A DNA stretch of 64,000 bases from Calamus simplicifolius (taxonomy: Eukaryota; Streptophyta; Magnoliopsida; Arecales; Arecaceae): positions 167,823 to 231,822 of the forward strand of contig UESW01004823.1 of NCBI GenBank assembly GCA_900491605.1. Direction: 5' to 3'. The translations under genes and the position numbers were made by a program. The notes beneath the pieces are model-generated. The model made no database searches. It was given only the letters and a program-made list of their open reading frames with translations, and was not told the origin of the DNA. Numbering within the stretch: the stretch's first letter is position 1; every line of letters starts with the position of its first letter. Shown piece by piece: positions 12,502 through 24,149 of the stretch.

Positions 12502-13406
12502 AAAGTAAATGAGAAAAACACCACCATAGTGTCTCTTAGAAGTGATCATGGAACTGAATTTGAAAATCATTTATTTGAAAATTTTTGCATTGAAAATGTC
12601 ATTCATCATAACTTCTTAGCACCTAAACACCTTAACAGAATGGAGTTGTAGAAAGAAAAAATAAAACTCTAGAAGACATGGCCCGTACCATGCTATGTAA
12701 AAGCCAACTCCCAAATATTTCTGGGCGGAAGCTATAAACGTAGCATGTTACATCCTAAATAGAGCCTTAATTAGATCAATCCTTAAGAAAACTCCCTACG
12801 AATTATGGCATAATAGGAAACCCAACATTGGTTATTTTCATGCATTTGGTTGTCGATGTTTCATTCATAACAATGGTAAAGACAATCTTGGAAAGTTTGA
12901 TGCAAAATCAGATGAAGGTATATTCTTAGGATATTCCACTTCTAGCAAAGCTTATAGAGTATTCAATAAGAAGTATCTGATTGTAGAAGAGTCAATTCAT
13001 GTAGTGTTTGATGAATCTTTAGCATCAAGTTCTGAAAAGATAGACGATGAGGAAGATACTAATTTACTTGAAAGAGATTTTAAAAAATTAAATGTTGATG
13101 TATCTTCAAATCATGAACCAAAAGCTAAGGATGATGACTCACCTAAGGATGATGGTATTGATACTACTGTAATGATGTAGATTTACCTAGAGATTGGAGA
13201 TATGCTTATGGTCATCCAAAGGACTTAATCATAGGCGATCCATCTCAAGGTATAAGAACTATATCATCAATGAGAAATACCAGTAATCATCTTGCATTTG
13301 TATCTCATATAGAACCCAAGACAATTGAGAAAGCCAAAAAAGATAGTAATTGGATGCTAGCTATGCAAGAGGAATTAAATCAATTCACTAGAAACAAAGT
13401 ATGGAC
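12502..13406 (+). pseudogene. Element A integrase C-terminal part and linker (broken)
   Basis: The first five bases are the right AAAGT duplication. Integrase coding then resumes from 2162 with NEKNTTIVSLRSDHGTEF, the second catalytic Asp region. The catalytic Glu region near 12640 is frameshifted. The C-terminal region (ELWHNRKPNI, GIFLGYSTSS near 12920) and the acidic linker follow. The piece ends just inside the RT N-terminal region at MQEELNQFTRNKVW, where element 3 is inserted. Confidence 0.85.
13402..13406. repeat. Target-site duplication TGGAC, left copy
   Basis: TGGAC precedes the 5' LTR of element 3 and recurs at 23824-23828 after its 3' LTR. RT coding of element A (VW-T-LVDRPK) continues across it. 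Confidence 0.93.
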
Positions 13407-13766
13407 TGTTGGAAGATTATTGAAAAATTATATGCCCCAATCCTTTTGATTTTGATGATTACCAAAAGCCATGAGTACTGTAAAAGATGTGATTTATTTA
13501 TTTACATGTGCAATGAATTTATTTTGAACAATCAATGAGAATGTTAAAGTTTGACATTAATCATTTTGAAAGTAACTTTAAGCTCAATGTTTAAGCTTTC
13601 AAAAAGAAATTTTATAATTCATAGATTAATCAATGAGTTTTTGGAATACTTCTTGAATTAATTCTTAATGTCAATTTTATTGAATTCAAGTCAAAACAAT
13701 GATTTAAAATGAATCTGGAACGATTTTAAAGTCAATCAGAAAATTTTCTGATTTTTGATACGTTCC

Positions 13767-14090
13767 GGAGCCGACTCTTGAGTTTCAGAGTCGACTCCCC
13801 TCAGAGAACAGAAATGTCTATCTGTCTCGAGTCGACCCACGTAATTTCATGAGTCGACCCCCGATTCTGTCGAGCCGACTCCATGACTGTGCGAGTCGAC
13901 TCCGCTCAGACACCAGAGGTGTGTTTTTCTGAGCACTTCGCGAGTCGACCCCAACTTTTCATGAGTCGACCCCCGACTTTCAGGAGTCGACACTTTACTT
14001 TTGGTGAGTCGACCCTTTGACTTTCTAAACATTTCTATTTTTAGTATCACGACCTCGAGCCGACTCGGGAAAAGCATGAGTCGACTCCAG
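13767..14090. promoter_or_regulatory. GAGTCGACTC motif array, element 3 5' LTR
   Basis: About 14 copies of GAGCCGACTC, GAGTCGACTC or GAGTCGACCC lie in some 325 bp, roughly 100 bp upstream of a strong TATA box. The 3' LTR has the same array at about 22518-22840. The motif core is shared with elements A and 2, but the variants differ: GTCGACCC is common here and GCCGACACC is common there. Confidence 0.72.
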
Positions 14091-14195
14091 CAAATCTGGG
14101 CGAGATTTTTCCGGATGCCAACTCAGCGTCAACGGTAAGATTTTTGATTAACGGCTATTTTTCTTTGTCTCTAACGGCTATATTTTTGCAGAATC

Positions 14196-14203
14196 TATAA
14201 ATA
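14196..14203 (+). promoter_or_regulatory. TATA box, element 3 5' LTR
   Basis: TATAAATA in the context CTATAAATAGAG is close to the plant TATA consensus. The 3' LTR copy is at 22946-22953. Candidate core promoter. Confidence 0.6.
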
Positions 14204-15077
14204 GAGAAGCCATTTTCAAATCAAAAAGAGACGAATAGAGAGATATTTATTTCAAAGAAAAAGAAGAGAAAAATCGGAAAAACAGAGCTTCAGTTGAAAA
14301 AATCCGTGATTCAAAATAGAGTGAAAGAAAGAGTGTGAAATCAAAGGAAGTTCCTTCTGTGTTCAAGCTCAAATCCAAGGAAGCTTCAGAAGAAAATCCA
14401 AGTGCTATTCAAGAGCATCTCAAGAGATTTCAACACTCAAAGAAAAGAGGAAAAGCCCAAATCAACTCCAACACACATTCCGTGAAGAATCCGAGCTGAG
14501 GCCTGGTTCTACACTTCAAAGGAGTTGAAGAAAAGAAGAAAAGCTCAAAGCCAACCAACTGCAAATCAGGCTTATCTAAACTTATTCTTACATTTGTTTA
14601 TCTGCTCATTAAGGAGCCTTGTAACTAAACAAACAATATTTCTATTCTTTGTGTCTAGCTCAATCTGGGGGATTGAACTAGAGGAGGTAGTCTTACCTCA
14701 GTTCAAGCTTGGTTAAGCTTGGGTTAGGGTTTTTGTGCTGGTGAGCCCTTGAAAACCAGCTGGGTTCGTTGTGCGCCCGGGAAAACAACAAGTTTGAGTT
14801 GTGAGCTTGTAAAACAACTCTGCTGTAATCTAGGGTGATTATAGTGTGGACCCAAGTGAATCTTGGGAGTGGACGTAGGTGTTGGATACACCGAACCACT
14901 ATAAAATCTTTGTGTTTGCCGTGTTCTATTGTCTCTTTCTCTATCTCTGTTTTATTCACTGCAATTTATATTTACTTTGCATTTGCCTTCATTCATCTCA
15001 AGCTAAATAATTTAAAAGGCTAATTTTTAAAGAACCCAATTCACCCCCCCTCTTGGGTTGTCATCTGGGCCAACAAT

Positions 15078-15089
15078 TGGTATCAGAGC
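15078..15089 (+). other. Primer binding site, element 3
   Basis: TGGTATCAGAGC, a perfect match to the complement of the plant initiator Met-tRNA 3' end, lies two bases after the LTR. Confidence 0.92.
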
Positions 15090-15136
15090 TAGTGCTCATT
15101 AGATTTTGATCACACGATCAAGAGCTAAAGTTCCAA

Positions 15137-16740
15137 ATGGCAACACAAGTTGGTTCTTTTGCTGAAGGTCATTCTACGAATAGACCTCCACTTTTTAATG
15201 GCTCAAATTATTCTTATTGGAAAGCTAGAATGAGGATATTCATTCAAGCTTCTGATTATGAGCTATGGGGTGTTATAATCAATGGACCTAGTACACCCAC
15301 ACATGTTATAGATGGCACTATTGTTCCTAAGCCCGAAAGGGACTGGAATGATAATGATAGGAAAATGGCACAGCTTAATGCTAAGGCCATGAATGTTTTA
15401 TATTGCTCCTTAGATGCTAATGAATTCAATAGAATCTCCACATGTAATTCCGCAAAGGAGATTTGGGATAGATTAGAGGTTACCCATGAGGGTACCAATC
15501 AAGTAAAAGAATCTAAAATTAATATTCTTGTTCATAAATATGAATTATTTAGCATGGAACAATCTGAAACCATTGCATGCATGTACACTAGATTCACAGA
15601 TATTGTAAATGGTTTGAAAAGTCTTGGTAAGACATATACTAACTCTGAACTTGTTCGAAAAATTCTTAGGTCATTACCAAGATCATGGGAAGCAAAAATG
15701 ACTGCAATCCAAGAAGCTAAGGACCTCAACACTTTACCCTTAGAGGAGCTTCTAGGATCCCTTATGACCCATGAGCTGACTATGAGGCAGCATGTTGAGG
15801 AGGATTCAAAGAAAAAGAAAGTAATTGCCCTCAAAGCTGCAAAAGAAGAAGAGAGCAGCAGTGATGATGATGATGATAATGATGAAGAGACTGCTCTCTT
15901 AGCAAAGAAATTTAAAGATTTATGAGGAGAAAGAAACCCTTCCACAAGAAAAAATTTGGAGCTAAGTGGGAAGGAGAAAAGGATAAGAATAAGGACAAGG
16001 ACAAAGAAAAAGAGAAAGACCCCTTGACTTGCTATGAGTGTAATAAACCGGGGCACTTTAGGAATGAATGTCCTAGATTGAAGAAAGCCTACAAAAAGAA
16101 AAAGAAGGCTTATATGGCGACTTGGAGTGACAGCGAGGAATCTTCTTCCGAAGAAGAAGAACAAAAGGAAGTCGCAAACGTATGCTTTATGGCGGACGAC
16201 AACGATGAGGTAAGTTCCGACAACCCTTGCGATGAATTTGCTTTGATGAACTTTTTGATGCCTTTAATGAACTTGTTGGGGATTTCAAAGTTTTGAAAAA
16301 GAAATACAAGATTTTGAAAAATGAAAACTTAACTTTCATTCAAGAAAAGGAAAATCTTAACAATGAAATTAAGAAACTTAAATCTGAAAATGAAATTTTA
16401 ATGAATGAAAAGGAATCAATCTCTAATGAAAAAGATAAACTAAAGAATGAGGTTGAAAAACATAAAACATAGTTGATAAGTTTACATTAAGTTCAATTAA
16501 ATTAGACATGTTATTAAATAGTCAAAAAGCAGTTTTTGACAAAGCCGGATTAGGATATAACACTTTAAGAAAACAAAAATCACTTAAAAATATTTTTGTA
16601 AGTGCTGGCCAAAGTAATTTTACATGCTTTAAATGTAATCAAAAGGACATAAATCTTATGAATGTAAAATTCTGAAACCTAATAAAAACTTAAATGTTAA
16701 AGGAAAGAAAATATGGGTTCCGAAAGGAACAATATTGTTG
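15137..16740 (+). pseudogene. Element 3 gag (frameshifted)
   Basis: The ATG at 15137 opens a 262-residue stretch. It has the Sirevirus-type start MATQVGSFAEGHSTNRPP, a NYSYWKARMRIFIQ motif and the whole UBN2-type domain, and stops at 15925 after an apparent one-base loss. The next stretch (15922-16296) has a perfect zinc knuckle CYECNKPGHFRNEC at 16030-16071, a Lys-rich region and an acidic Ser-rich region. The following coiled coil (16290-16470) and second knuckle (near 16625) are frameshifted. Gag would form the particle. At least three indels separate the parts. Confidence 0.9.
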
Positions 16741-17973
16741 GTACTAACCATGAAGGACCCAAGAAAGCTTGGGTACCTAAACATAAAGTTGATTTCATTG
16801 CAGGAATGTCTTGTGGCCAAGAGATCAAAGAGAAAGTGGTATCTTGATAGTGGCTGCTCAAGACATATGACGGGTGACAAAGAAGAATTCATCACCCTTG
16901 AAGAAAAGAAAGGAGGAGTTGTTACATTTGGCGACAATGGCAAAGGCCAAATCTTGGGGTTTGGTAACATTCAAATAACTCCCTCCACATATATTGAGAA
17001 TGTACTTTATGTTGATGGTTTAAAACATAACTTAATTAGTATAAGTCAATTATGTGACAAAGGTTTTAAAGTATCTTTTGAATCTTCTTTATGCACTGTA
17101 GCTAATCCCATTGATAATAGCATTGTTTTTATTGGAAATAGAAATGGCAATGTATACATGATTGATTTAGACAAATTGTCTACTAATAATCATTGCTTAG
17201 TTGCTAATAATGCTAATATGAATGAGATTGGTTGGTTGTGGCATCGAAGATTAGGTCACGCAAGCACACACCTGATTTCAAAACTAATTAGAATGGATTT
17301 AGTAAAAGGTTTACCTAAATTAGATTTTGAAAATAACAAAATATGTGATGCATGTCAGTTTGGAAAACAAACGAGAAGTTCTTTCAAATCTAAAAATATT
17401 GTTTCAACTTCTAGGCCATTAGAGCTACTTCACATGGACCTTTTTGGACCAACTAGAACCACAAGTCTAGGAGGAAAGAAATATGGTCTTGTGATAGTAG
17501 ATGATTACTCTAGATTCACTTGGGTAATGTTTTTAGCTCACAAAGATGAGACTTTCTCGATATTCATGAAATTCTTCAAGAAAGTAACAAATGAGAAAAA
17601 CACTACCATAGTGTCTCTAAGAAGTGATCATGGAACTGAATTTGAAAATCACTTATTTGAAAGTTTTTGCAATGAAAATGGTATTAATCATAACTTTTCT
17701 GCACCTAGGACCCCACAACAAAATGGTGTAGTTGAAAGGAAAAATAGGACTCTAGAAGACATGGCCCGTACCATGCTATGTGAAAGTAAACTCCCGAAAT
17801 ACTTTTGGGCGGAAGCTATTAACACAGCATGTTACATCCTAAATAGAGCCTTAATAAGACCTATTTTAAAGAAAACACCTTATGAATTATGGCATGATAG
17901 AAAACCCAATATAAATATTTTCATGCATTTGGTTGTAAATGTTTTGTTCACAATAATGGTAAAAATAATTTAG
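16735..17973 (+). pseudogene. Element 3 protease and integrase (412-residue open stretch)
   Basis: This is the best preserved pol segment of the SIRE copies. It contains aspartic protease WYLDSGCSRHMTG (from 16837), GAG-pre-integrase WLWHRRLGHAS (near 17235) with CDACQFGKQ, and an integrase core with HMDLFGP, VDDYSRFTWV, SDHGTEF and QQNGVVERKNR. All three catalytic acidic residues are present. It ends early at 17973 because of an indel near 17918, and the rest of the C-terminal domain (to about 18150) is in other frames. The segment alone is intact, but the polyprotein is not. Confidence 0.92.
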
Positions 17974-18304
17974 GCAAATTTGATGCTAAATCTGATGAAG
18001 GAATATTCTTAGGATACTCAATAACTAGTAAAGCATATAGAGTATTTAACAAGAAAACTTTAGTTGTTGAAGAATCATTCATGTAGTTTTTGATGAATCT
18101 TTAGCAACTCGTTCTGAAAAATTTGATGATGAGAAGATACAAACATAATTGAAAAGATCTTGAAAAATTAAATATTGATGTATCTTTAGATCAAGACAAG
18201 ACGCTAAAGATAATGATTCACCTAAGGATGATGATACTAACACTAATCATAATGATGTAGATCTACCTAGGGATTGGAGATATGCTTATAGTCACCCTAA
18301 GGAA

Positions 18305-19183
18305 TTGATTATAGGTGATCCATCTCAAGGAATAAGAACTAGATCATCTATGAGAAACATTAGTAATCATCTTGCATTTGTATCACAAATTGAACCTAAA
18401 ACTATTGAAGAAGCTGAAAAAGATAATAATTGGATGTTAGCAATGCAAGAAGAATTAAATCAATTCACTAGAAATAATGTATGGACTTTAGTTGAAAGAC
18501 CTAAAAATCATTCTGTTATAGGATCAAAATGGATATTTAGAAATAAACTAGATGAAAATGGCATAGTAATTAGAAACAAAGCTAGATTAGTTGCAAAAGG
18601 ATATAATCAAGAAGAAGGTATTGATTTTGATGAAACCTTTGCACCAGTAGCTAGATTAGAAGCCATTAGACTATTACTTGCATTTGCATGTCATATGAAT
18701 TTTAACTTATTTCAAATGGATGTAAAAAGTGCATTTTTAAATGGATTTATAAATGAAGAAGTATATGTAGAACAACCACCAGGTTTTGAAGATCACGAAT
18801 TTTCAAATCACGTTTTTAAATTGCACAAAGCATTATATGGTTTGAAACAAGCACCTAGAGCTTGGTATGATAGATTAAGTAAATTTTTAATTGAAAATGA
18901 TTTTATAAGAGGAAATGTTGATAAAACTTTGTTTTTGAAAAGAAAAGGTAAAGATTTATTAGTAGTTCAAATATATGTTGATGATATCATTTTTGGTGCT
19001 ACTAACAATATTCTATGTCAAGAGTTTGCTAAGTTGATGCAGGGCGAATTTGAAATGAGCATGATGGGAGAACTCAACTTCTTCCTTGGACTCCAAATCA
19101 AACAAAGCAAAGAGGGAATCTTTATCAACCAAACAAAGTACACAAGAGAAATTCCTAAAGAAGTTTGGTATGGAATCAATTAA
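18305..19183 (+). pseudogene. Element 3 reverse transcriptase (292-residue open stretch)
   Basis: Copia-type RT (RVT_2 family) with NNVWTLVERPKNH, SKWIFRNKLDENG, LVAKGYNQEEGIDFDETFAPV, QMDVKSAFLNGF, HKALYGLKQAPRAWY and the catalytic YVDD at 18974-18985. All core RT motifs are present. An indel near 19150 ends the frame at 19183. The normal continuation (LGTPMSPSCKLD) is in the next frame up to about 19270. Confidence 0.93.
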
Positions 19184-19312
19184 ACCCCTCGGAACACCAA
19201 TGAGTCCTTCATGCAAGCTGGACAAAGATGAAGAAGGTAAGAAGATTGATCAAAATATTATCGAGGTATAATCGGATCCCTACTTTACTTAACTGCAAGT
19301 AGACCAGATATA

Positions 19313-19919
19313 ATGTTTGCTGTTTGCTTATGTGCTAGATTTCAGTCTGAACCTAAAGAATCACATTTAATTGCTGTTAAAAGAATACTAAGATATGTAA
19401 GTGGAACAAAAAATGTAGGTTTATGGTATTCTAGAGACTCCACATTAAATCTGATTGCATACACTGATTCTGATTATGCTGGATGTAAGTTAGATAGAAA
19501 AAGCACAAGTGGTGCATGCCAATTCTTAGGAAGTAACTTAATCTCATGGTTTAGCAAAAAGCAAAATTCAGTTGCATTATCAACTACTGAAGCTGAATAT
19601 GTAGCAGCTGGAAGTTGCTGTGCTCAAATCCTATGGATTAAGCGACAACTTGAAGACTATGGTATCACACTTGATAAAACACCTATAAGATGTGATAACA
19701 CAAGTGCAATTAATCTAACAAAAATCCAATTCAACATTCAAGAACCAAACACATAGAAATTAGATATCATTTTATAAGAGAACATGTGCAAATAATGAAA
19801 TATGTCTTGATTATGTTAACACTGAAGAACAATTAGCAGATATATTTACAAAACCCTTAAGTGAAGAAAGATTCTGTTATCTTAGAGGAGAGTTAGGGAT
19901 TTGTGATCCATTAGAATGA
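19313..19919 (+). pseudogene. Element 3 RNase H (broken at C-terminus)
   Basis: The open stretch 19313-19756 has the connection region and RNase H core: YTDSDYAGCKLDRKSTSGA, ISWFSKKQNSVALSTTEAEY and IRCDNTSAINL. A one-base change near 19727 shifts frame, and the family's C-terminal motif (HFIREHV, LSEERFCYLRGEL) is readable only in other frames up to the stop at about 19917. It would degrade RNA in the RNA-DNA hybrid during reverse transcription. Confidence 0.9.
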
Positions 19920-20385
19920 ATTTGAAACCCCTAAGGAAATTTTATCTAAGATTCTTTCAAATCCTTGATCTTTAAGGAAATCTTATCTAGAATTCATATC
20001 TAATTGATCTATTCAAATCCAATGATTATTTTATCAATTTTATGATCAAATTCCGGACACATTTCAGAAATTTCATGTTTTTGCTCTGAAATGGTCTCGG
20101 AGCCGACTCGGTGAGTATCGGAGTCGACTCCTGGTTTCTACTGAAACTCTCGGGTCGACCCCTTCTCGGCGCGAGTCGACTCCACTTCGGGATGGTTTTC
20201 TGTGACTGTCCGGAGTCGACCCCTTGCTTTGCGGGAGCCGACTCGAAGTGGTCCCAGGTTGATTTATCTAGGGCAGAGTCGACTCGCCGTTCATTTCAAA
20301 CGTCCAATCTCTCAAAATACTCTCTCCAAAATATCTCCAGACCTTCCAAATTCCCAAAATCCTGATTAACCCTTCCAATCGACCA
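19920..20385 (+). promoter_or_regulatory. Inter-ORF region with GAGTCGACTC motif array, element 3
   Basis: About eight motif copies lie between 20098 and 20285 (for example 20099, 20120, 20170 and 20235). They precede the extra-ORF ATG at 20386. The block GCTTTGCGGGAGCCGACTC followed by AAGTGGTCCCAGGTTGA is nearly the same as in element 2. Confidence 0.55.
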
Positions 20386-21720
20386 ATGGCCCCAAAACTC
20401 GAGGTTCCAACCTTGTGCGGCCGGTGTGAAGAGGAAGAGAGCCGTGAGGAAGACGGTGAGGCGTCCGGTTCGTGAGCCTTCACCAAGCACGGATTCACTT
20501 CATCATCTTCAACCCCAATGCTTCTCCAGCCACTGCTCCTTCTCAGGTAGATAGATTGATAGAATCATTACCACGGGAGAAAAGTGGATTTTGAATTTTT
20601 GAGGCAGAGGGATTTCTTTTGGGAAGACAATTGATAGAGATGGGTTGGGAGAAGATCTGTTCCCTAGATTGCCCTACTTATCCCGCTCTTGTAAGGAGTT
20701 TTATAAGAAGTCTAGAGGAGATAATGGTCTCATAAGCATTGTGAGAGGAAATAGGATCTCAGTGACTGTAGAGCTTCTTCAAGATTATTGGATCTACCCA
20801 TGTCAGGAACTCTACATTTTCTTCTGAAGACCGAAGCCCAGCTCTTCTAGATTACTTAACCGGGAAGTTGTCGGTTTTGAGGAAGTTTTTGCCAATCAAT
20901 TATCCTAGAACTGAGATTGCTTCATAACATATGCAGTAGGATCCTTTTTCCCAAAATAGGAAGATTCGATTATGTATCAGAAAGGGATATTTTTGTGATG
21001 GATGCTATTGTTACGGGCAAACCATTAACCTTCCCAGTATGATTCTTTGGTATATTGCTGACTGTGGAGGAAAGAGAAAATCAAGCTTGCCCTATGGTAT
21101 GATCCTCACTAAAATTTTCCAGAGCCAAGGGATTGTTATTTCTGATAGTGAGCCAATGAGGAACTTGAGACATACAGACTTTTACAGCTTGGCCACTATT
21201 CATCGGATGGGTTTTATTAAGAAAATGGGAAATGGGAAAGGAAAGGATTAGTAGAAGAAGAGCTACGGATGCTGAGGCACCAGGACCATCAGTTAGACAC
21301 TCTTCACCTGCACCTCCGAGCCCTCCTACTTCTGCTCCTGCTCCTACCCCTGCTCAGTTATTTGATCAAGCTTCATCTTCATCTGCTGGCTTCTCAGAAC
21401 TCAATTAAGGCAACTCAAAGGACTTTTGATGATCAGTCAGAAAATTAAATCAGAGTTTGAAATAAGTTCATGAATCTCAAGGAACTCTATATTCTTTGGA
21501 TGACCGAATCACTAAAATTGAGTCTACTCTCAGCACTTCTTCAAAGTCTTTAAGTGGAGATCTCAAGAACATATTTGAAGAACTTAAAGATATTGCGGAG
21601 ATGGCGAAACCTACTCTAAATGCAATGCAGAGCTACAAGATAAAATTTTGACTGCTTGCACCTTTGTGGATGAGAGGCTAAAAGACTATGTAAAAATACA
21701 ACAGATGGAATGAAGAACAT
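20386..21720 (+). pseudogene. Element 3 extra ORF after pol (PF20167-like), heavily broken
   Basis: The ATG at 20386 (MAPKLEVP) is followed within about 30 codons by frame loss. Recognisable parts are the YPALVRSFIR-like segment near 20680, the RGNRISVTVELL segment near 20750, SMILWYIADCGGKRKSSLPYG with QSQGIVISDSEPM (open stretch 21039-21251), and a C-terminal heptad region near 21480-21640. It is the most decayed of the three copies although its pol is the best preserved. That suggests the ORF was already damaged when the element moved, or is dispensable in cis. Confidence 0.65.
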
Positions 21721-21948
21721 AATTGATCATTTGACTAGGATTGTTAGGACTCATTTTAATGTATTAGATACTCAATCCTTGCAATGTATTGAAGTTATGT
21801 TATGTTTTACATTTTGGTATCAATGTATTAGACACTTTGATGTATTAGACTCTTTGATGAAATGAAATGTCAATTTTGTTACTCAATGTATTTCTTTCTA
21901 TCAATGAATGAATGAATGTTTATGCTTCTCTACCTTTTTGTTGATAAC

Positions 21949-22159
21949 AAAAAAGGGGGAGAGTTTTATAGTTTTATGATTGAATATGCATATGAGAAAA
22001 TCAAATTAATCAATGAGATAATTAATTGATATGATTTAAGTTTCATAGGGGGAGCTACCTCATTCAGGGGGAGCCTAAGCCTATTATGAAATCAAAATAA
22101 ATTCACAAATCAATCATGCATAAACTCAATGTTTTTGTCATCATCAAAAAGGGGGAGAT
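21949..22159 (+). other. Repeated polypurine tracts, element 3
   Basis: AAAAAAGGGGGAGAG lies at about 21949-21964, further GGGGGAGC runs near 22048 and 22067, and the terminal AAAAAGGGGGAGAT at 22146-22159 abuts the 3' LTR. The layout is the same as in elements A and 2. Confidence 0.78.
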
Positions 22160-23823
22160 TGTTGGAAGATTGTTGAAAAATTATATGCCCCAATCTTTTG
22201 ATTTTGATGATTACCAAAAGCCATGAGTACATTAAAAGATGTAATGAGTTTATTTACATGAGCAATGAATTTATTTTGAACAATCAATGAGAATGTTAAA
22301 GTTTGACTTTAATCATTTTGAAAGTAACTTCAAGCTCAATGTTTAAGCTTTCAAAAAGAAATTTTATAATTCATAGATTAATCAATGAGTTTTTGGAACA
22401 CTTCTTGAATTGATTCTTAATGTCAATTTTATTGAATTCAAGTCAAAACAATGATTTAAAATGAATCTGGAACGATTTAAAGTCAATCAGAAAACTTTCT
22501 GATTTTTGATACGTTCCGGAGCCGACTCTTGAGTTTCAGAGTCGACTCCCCTCAGAGTACAGAAATGTCTATCTGTCTCGAGTCGACCCACGTAATTTCA
22601 CGAGTCGACCCCCGATTCTGTCGAGCCGACTCCATGACTGTGCGAGTCGACTCCGCTCAGACACCAGAGGTGTGTTTTTCTGAGCACTTCGCGAGTCGAC
22701 CCCAACTTTTCATGAGTCGACCCCCGACTTTCAGGAGTCGACACTTTACTTTTGGTGAGTCGACCCTTTGACTTTCTAAACATTTCTATTTTTAGTATCA
22801 CGACCTCGAGCCGACTCGGGAAAAGCATGAGTCGACTCCAGCAAATCTGGGCGAAATTTTTCCGAATGCCAACTCAGCGTCAACGGTAAGATTTTTGATT
22901 AACGGCTATTTTTCTTTGTTCTAACGGCTATATTTTTGCAGAATCTATAAATAGAGAAGCCGTTTTCAAATCAAAAAGAGACAAATAGAGAGATATTTAT
23001 TTCAAAGAAAAAGAAAGAAAAATCGAAAAACAGAGCTTCAGTTGAAAAAATCCGTGATTCAAAATAGAGTGAAAGAAAGAGTGTGAAATCAAAGGAAGCT
23101 CCTTCTGTGTTCAAGCTCAAATCCAAGGAAGCTTCAGAAGAAAATCCAAGAGCTATTCAAGAGCATCTCAAGAGATTTTCAACACTCAAAGAAAAGAGGA
23201 AAAGCCCAAATCAACTCCAACACACATTCCGTGAAGAATCCAAGCTGAGGCCGATTCTACACTTCAAAGGAGTTGAAGAAAAGAAGAAAAGCTCAAAGCC
23301 AACCAACTGCAAATCAGGCTTTTCTAAACTTATTCTTACATTTGTTTATCTGCTCATTAAGGAGCTTTGTAACTAAAAAACAATATTTCTATTCTTTGTG
23401 TCTAGTTCAATCTGGGGGATTGAACTAGAGGAGGTAGTCTTACCTCGGTTCAAGCTTGGTTAAGCTTGGGTTAGGGTTTTTGTGCTGGTGAGCCCTTGAA
23501 AACCAGCTGGGTTCGTTGTGCGCCCGGGAAAACAACAAGTTTGAGTTGTGAGCTTGTAAAACAACTCTGCTGTAATCTAGGGTGATTATAGTGTGGACCC
23601 AAGTGAATCTTGGGAGTGGACGTAGGTGTTGGATACACCGAACCACTATAAAATCTTTGTGTTTGCCGTGTTCTATTGTCTCTTTCTCTATCTCTGTTTT
23701 ATTCACTGCACTTTATATTTACATTGCATTTGCCTTCATTCATCTCAAGCAAATAATTTAAAAGGCTAATTTTTAAAGAACCCAATTCACCCCCCCCCTC
23801 TTGGGTTGTCATCTGGGCCAACA
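22160..23823 (+). repeat. Element 3 3' LTR
   Basis: The 1664-bp partner of 13407-15075, very similar by eye. It carries the motif array (22518-22840), TATA box (22946-22953) and ACCGAACCACTATAAA box (23637-23652). It ends CCAACA before TGGAC. Confidence 0.95.
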
Positions 23824-23946
23824 TGGACTCTAGTTGATAGACCCAAAGATTATCCAGTTACAGGATCTAAATAGGTATTTAGAAATAAATTAGATAAAAA
23901 TAGCATTGTTATTAGAAATAAAGCTAGATTAGTTGCAAAAGGATAT
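23824..23946 (+). pseudogene. Element A RT N-terminal fragment
   Basis: This is a 123-bp slice of element A between element 3 and the solo LTR. It encodes LVDRPKDYPVTGSK, a TAG where Trp is expected (near 23873), then VFRNKLD and NKARLVAKG. The last five bases, GATAT, are the left duplication of the solo LTR insertion. Confidence 0.85.
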
Positions 23947-24149
23947 TGTTGGCCCTTAGATTGATTTTGATGATTACAAAACAATTAAGATTATGTTTAT
24001 TAGGAAATTAATATTATTGCATGGATGTACAAGTGTCATACAGGTGAGCCTTATTAAGCAAAATTTTATTCGTTACATGGAAGCTTATGTTTTCTTGGTT
24101 AGAATATAGCTAATTGATTCTTTATTGCTTGGATTATTGCATGTCTATG

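Larger units (their letters stand above)
13407..15075 (+). repeat. Element 3 5' LTR
   Basis: The LTR is 1669 bp long. The GAGTCGACTC/GAGTCGACCC array is at 13767-14090, the TATA box TATAAATA at 14196-14203, and the ACCGAACCACTATAAA box at 14890-14905. The final 170 bp are shared with the other SIRE LTRs. Confidence 0.95.
13407..23823 (+). mobile_element. Element 3: complete-length SIRE-type Copia element nested in element A
   Basis: LTRs at 13407-15075 and 22160-23823 (TGTTGG...CCAACA) bound a full set of parts, flanked by TGGAC. Total length is about 10.4 kb. The two LTRs are highly similar by eye, and the coding region has the longest open stretches of the SIRE copies (412, 292 and 262 residues). 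It is therefore probably the youngest of the three elements with coding parts. A handful of indels still break gag and pol. Confidence 0.96.

Noticed and set aside
13847..14077. Identical 76-codon minus-strand frames at 13847-14077 and 22598-22828
   Set aside because: They are the two LTR copies of element 3 read backwards through the GAGTCGACTC array, not a gene.
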